64,000 nucleotides of DNA. It comes from Bacteroidales bacterium. Lineage in GTDB: Bacteria; Bacteroidota; Bacteroidia; Bacteroidales; UBA932. Shown piece after piece: positions 62,091 to 64,000 of this stretch (its first letter is position 1; every line of letters begins with the position of its first letter). The stretch lies in contig JAGAFU010000052.1 of assembly GCA_017627955.1 (NCBI GenBank), forward strand, positions 62,001-126,000, written 5' to 3'. The notes under the pieces were generated by a model. The model was not told the origin of the DNA, searched no databases, and saw only the letters and a program-made list of their open reading frames with translations. The translations under genes and the position numbers were made by a program.

Positions 62091-64000
62091 TCATTCGATC
62101 TCATCATTGATAACATACCAGATCGCTGTGGAGACATTCTGGTAGCCAAGGCGGCGGTATATTCCGGCATATCTGTTGACTTGGGCTTTGTAACGGGATT
62201 CCTTCTCACCGAACTTGTAGTCAATCACAGTCACTGAACCGTCCTTTATCACGACTCTGTCCGGTCTCCATTCCCTGCCGTCCGTGTCTATCAGGCTGGT
62301 CTCGTTGAGAATCCTGGCCCCTTCGAGAGGGAACCATTCCGGGTGGGATTCTATTCTCTTTGAAAGCAGCGAGATAACCTCCTCTTTCTTGTCTGGCTCG
62401 AGATCGCCTTGTCTTACAGCCACTTCCACAGATGACTCCAAATCGGAAGGGACCGTGACCCTGGATAGGATGTCATGCAGGACCACTCCATTATGCCTGG
62501 CATTGGCCACAGCCTCGCCCTCTCCTGTGAGAAACTCGGCTGAGTCGGGGGACAGCCTGAGCCTTCCCCGGTCTTCAGAACCTTCATCCGCCGAGTTGAG
62601 CGGGAAGGAGGGGAATCCCGGCTCGATCTTCTCAGCGGCGGATTCTTTCCTTTCCATCAGGGAGAAATCATACATTTGCCCCGAACGGTATCGGACATGC
62701 CCGTCAGAGGGATCTTCAACCTTAATGAAACTTCCTTCGGACAGACTCTCCTCCAGATAGGCCTTCAATATTCCGGAGAAATTCTTGTCGGAGGAGCCAC
62801 TGTTCCCGGAAATGATAGTCATCCCTTTGGAAGCCCTCGTCAGGGCCACGTAGAAGGTGTTGATGTTGTCTATGTACTGGAGAATCAATTCTTTCCGGTA
62901 GTCCTCCTCGAAGAGGGTACCAGCGCTTGTTGCTGAAAGCATGACGTTGAAAGCCGCCTCTCCGATTGATTCCAGAGAAGTCCCATTGACATTCGGAACT
63001 GTCCATGCGTCAGCAGGCCGGAAGAGTCCGACTTTCTCGGCATACGGGAATATTACATAAGGGAATTCGAGGCCTTTGGCCTTGTGTATGGTCATTACCC
63101 TTATCGCCTCGACATCGGCCGGCGAGCTGACCTTCGGGTCCGCCTCGTCCCATGTCTTCAGGAATACATCGAGTGAGTTTCCGGCTGTCGCGACGTGGTC
63201 CTTCACATAATCCATAAAGGATTGGATATAAAGGGTCTCGTCTTCGAAGACTTCATGATCCGGACCTTCGGCGAGTAGTCTCGCAAGTGTCTCGCAGAGG
63301 TCTGTCAAGGAATGGAAAGAGATGCCGGCCGCATCCAGACCTGCCTCCATGGCGAGGAAGGAGCCTATCGTGTCGTCGGGATTCTTCACGGAAGACATCA
63401 GCGAGACGAGTTTCCTCACGATGGTGGAAGACTTGAGACGAAGGGAGTCGTCGGAAATCACGTCGATTCCGTTTTCCATGAGGAAGGTGGCCACCTCGGA
63501 GCCTTCCTGGTTATTCCGGACCAGGATGGTGATGTCTCCAGGGATCGCTCCGGCGGCAAGTACGTCGTTGATGGTCTCGAGTATCCGTTCATCCTGCATC
63601 CCGTCTGGACAGAAAACGGCTTCCACAAGCCCCGGTGAAGGATCTTTGGACTTTGTCTCCTGGAGGGCGAACGTCCCGTCGTCCTTCATTCCGTATATTG
63701 AGGAAACAGAGATTCCGGTGCCGCCGCCATAGAGGTTGTCAAGGTGGCGGGCGGCGTAGGAGAAAAAGCCGTTGTTGAAGTCCACGATCCCTCCAAGGCT
63801 TCTCCAGTTGCCTTTCAGGCTGTCTTGCTTAGCGGAAGGGAACTCTTCGGCGACATCCCTGGCCATCAGTTTCCAGTCCGAACCCCTCCAGCGGTAGATG
63901 CTCTGCTTGACATCCCCGACCAGCAGATTCTCGAATCCCTCGGAGTCGCTGTTGGCGATCAGTGGCTTGAAATTATCCCACTGTACCCTGGACGTGTCCT
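62091..64000 (-). CDS. AddA/RecB-type helicase-nuclease, 5' part outside window
   Basis: The frame is open to the right edge, giving about 636 residues of the C-terminal part. Motifs in order: DTSRVQWDNFKPL and LLVGDVKQSIYRWR (helicase motif III), RVMTIHKAKGLEFPYVIFP (motif V), TFYVALTRAS (motif VI), and a PD-(D/E)XK nuclease (EWRPDRVVI, VIDYKFGEKESRYKAQVNRY). This is the AddA-like fusion of UvrD helicase and nuclease used in double-strand-break repair. Its AddB partner is not visible; it may lie beyond the edge. Confidence 0.88.
   Translation of the reverse strand, partial: DTSRVQWDNFKPLIANSDSEGFENLLVGDVKQSIYRWRGSDWKLMARDVAEEFPSAKQDSLKGNWRSLGGIVDFNNGFFSYAARHLDNLYGGGTGISVSSIYGMKDDGTFALQETKSKDPSPGLVEAVFCPDGMQDERILETINDVLAAGAIPGDITILVRNNQEGSEVATFLMENGIDVISDDSLRLKSSTIVRKLVSLMSSVKNPDDTIGSFLAMEAGLDAAGISFHSLTDLCETLARLLAEGPDHEVFEDETLYIQSFMDYVKDHVATAGNSLDVFLKTWDEADPKVSSPADVEAIRVMTIHKAKGLEFPYVIFPYAEKVGLFRPADAWTVPNVNGTSLESIGEAAFNVMLSATSAGTLFEEDYRKELILQYIDNINTFYVALTRASKGMTIISGNSGSSDKNFSGILKAYLEESLSEGSFIKVEDPSDGHVRYRSGQMYDFSLMERKESAAEKIEPGFPSFPLNSADEGSEDRGRLRLSPDSAEFLTGEGEAVANARHNGVVLHDILSRVTVPSDLESSVEVAVRQGDLEPDKKEEVISLLSKRIESHPEWFPLEGARILNETSLIDTDGREWRPDRVVIKDGSVTVIDYKFGEKESRYKAQVNRYAGIYRRLGYQNVSTAIWYVINDEIE

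Overview
The window looks like chromosome of an uncultured Bacteroidales bacterium of the gut or rumen type. Several promoters match the Bacteroidetes -7 element TAnnTTTG. The genes point the same way: a Na+-pumping NADH:quinone reductase operon, DUF4493 and DUF4838 lipoproteins, DPP-IV type S9 peptidases, a PG_1098-type methyltransferase, a WbqC protein and a zinc-free L31. Genus cannot be set from the sequence alone.

Layout. 1-899 is the end of a GH2 glycosidase. 880-4720 (minus) holds a LolC/E-type permease, glnS, an AlkD-type repair protein and a small Cys protein. 4783-5971 is a REP-associated tyrosine transposase (RAYT) headed by three palindromes with a 51-nt period. 6054-16811 (plus) holds yicC, rmuC, a DUF4838-like lipoprotein, then a tight run of membrane sensor, trkH, helicase, DPP-IV and methyltransferase; the last carries an in-frame repeat insertion. 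After a phosphohexomutase comes an accessory patch (18527-19376) with four stem-loops, a relic of a restriction-modification enzyme and an orphan HicB. 19389-29342 is mostly housekeeping: mnmA with a large insertion, cdd, SRP RNA, a ZIP transporter, a metallophosphoesterase, a BaiN flavoprotein, tRNA-Thr and an MBL hydrolase.

28074-33851 (minus) is the complete nqrABCDEF operon, divergent from a PcrA/UvrD helicase. 36446-43037 is a complete ring-forming histidine operon (hisG-hisD-hisC/IGPD fusion-hisH-hisA-hisF-hisIE). It sits behind a 15-codon His-rich leader peptide and an intrinsic terminator, a classic attenuator layout. It encodes no histidinol-phosphate phosphatase.

43301-49633 (plus) is a cell-envelope group: a DUF4493/OB-fold lipoprotein, an OmpA-type barrel protein, a 1021-residue lipoprotein with an interrupted collagen-like stalk, and a DUF1460 hydrolase. 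49636-58818 (minus) holds a second DPP-IV peptidase, a CE2-like esterase, and a translationally coupled set of radical SAM enzyme, ATP-grasp-like enzyme, WbqC protein and GT2 glycosyltransferase behind a RhaT-like transporter. This last set is the best candidate for an undescribed pathway. 58911-64000 (minus) holds tRNA-Glu, rpmE2, an esterase, an S4 RNA-binding protein, a ManA-like protein that has lost its metal ligands, and the end of an AddA-type helicase-nuclease.
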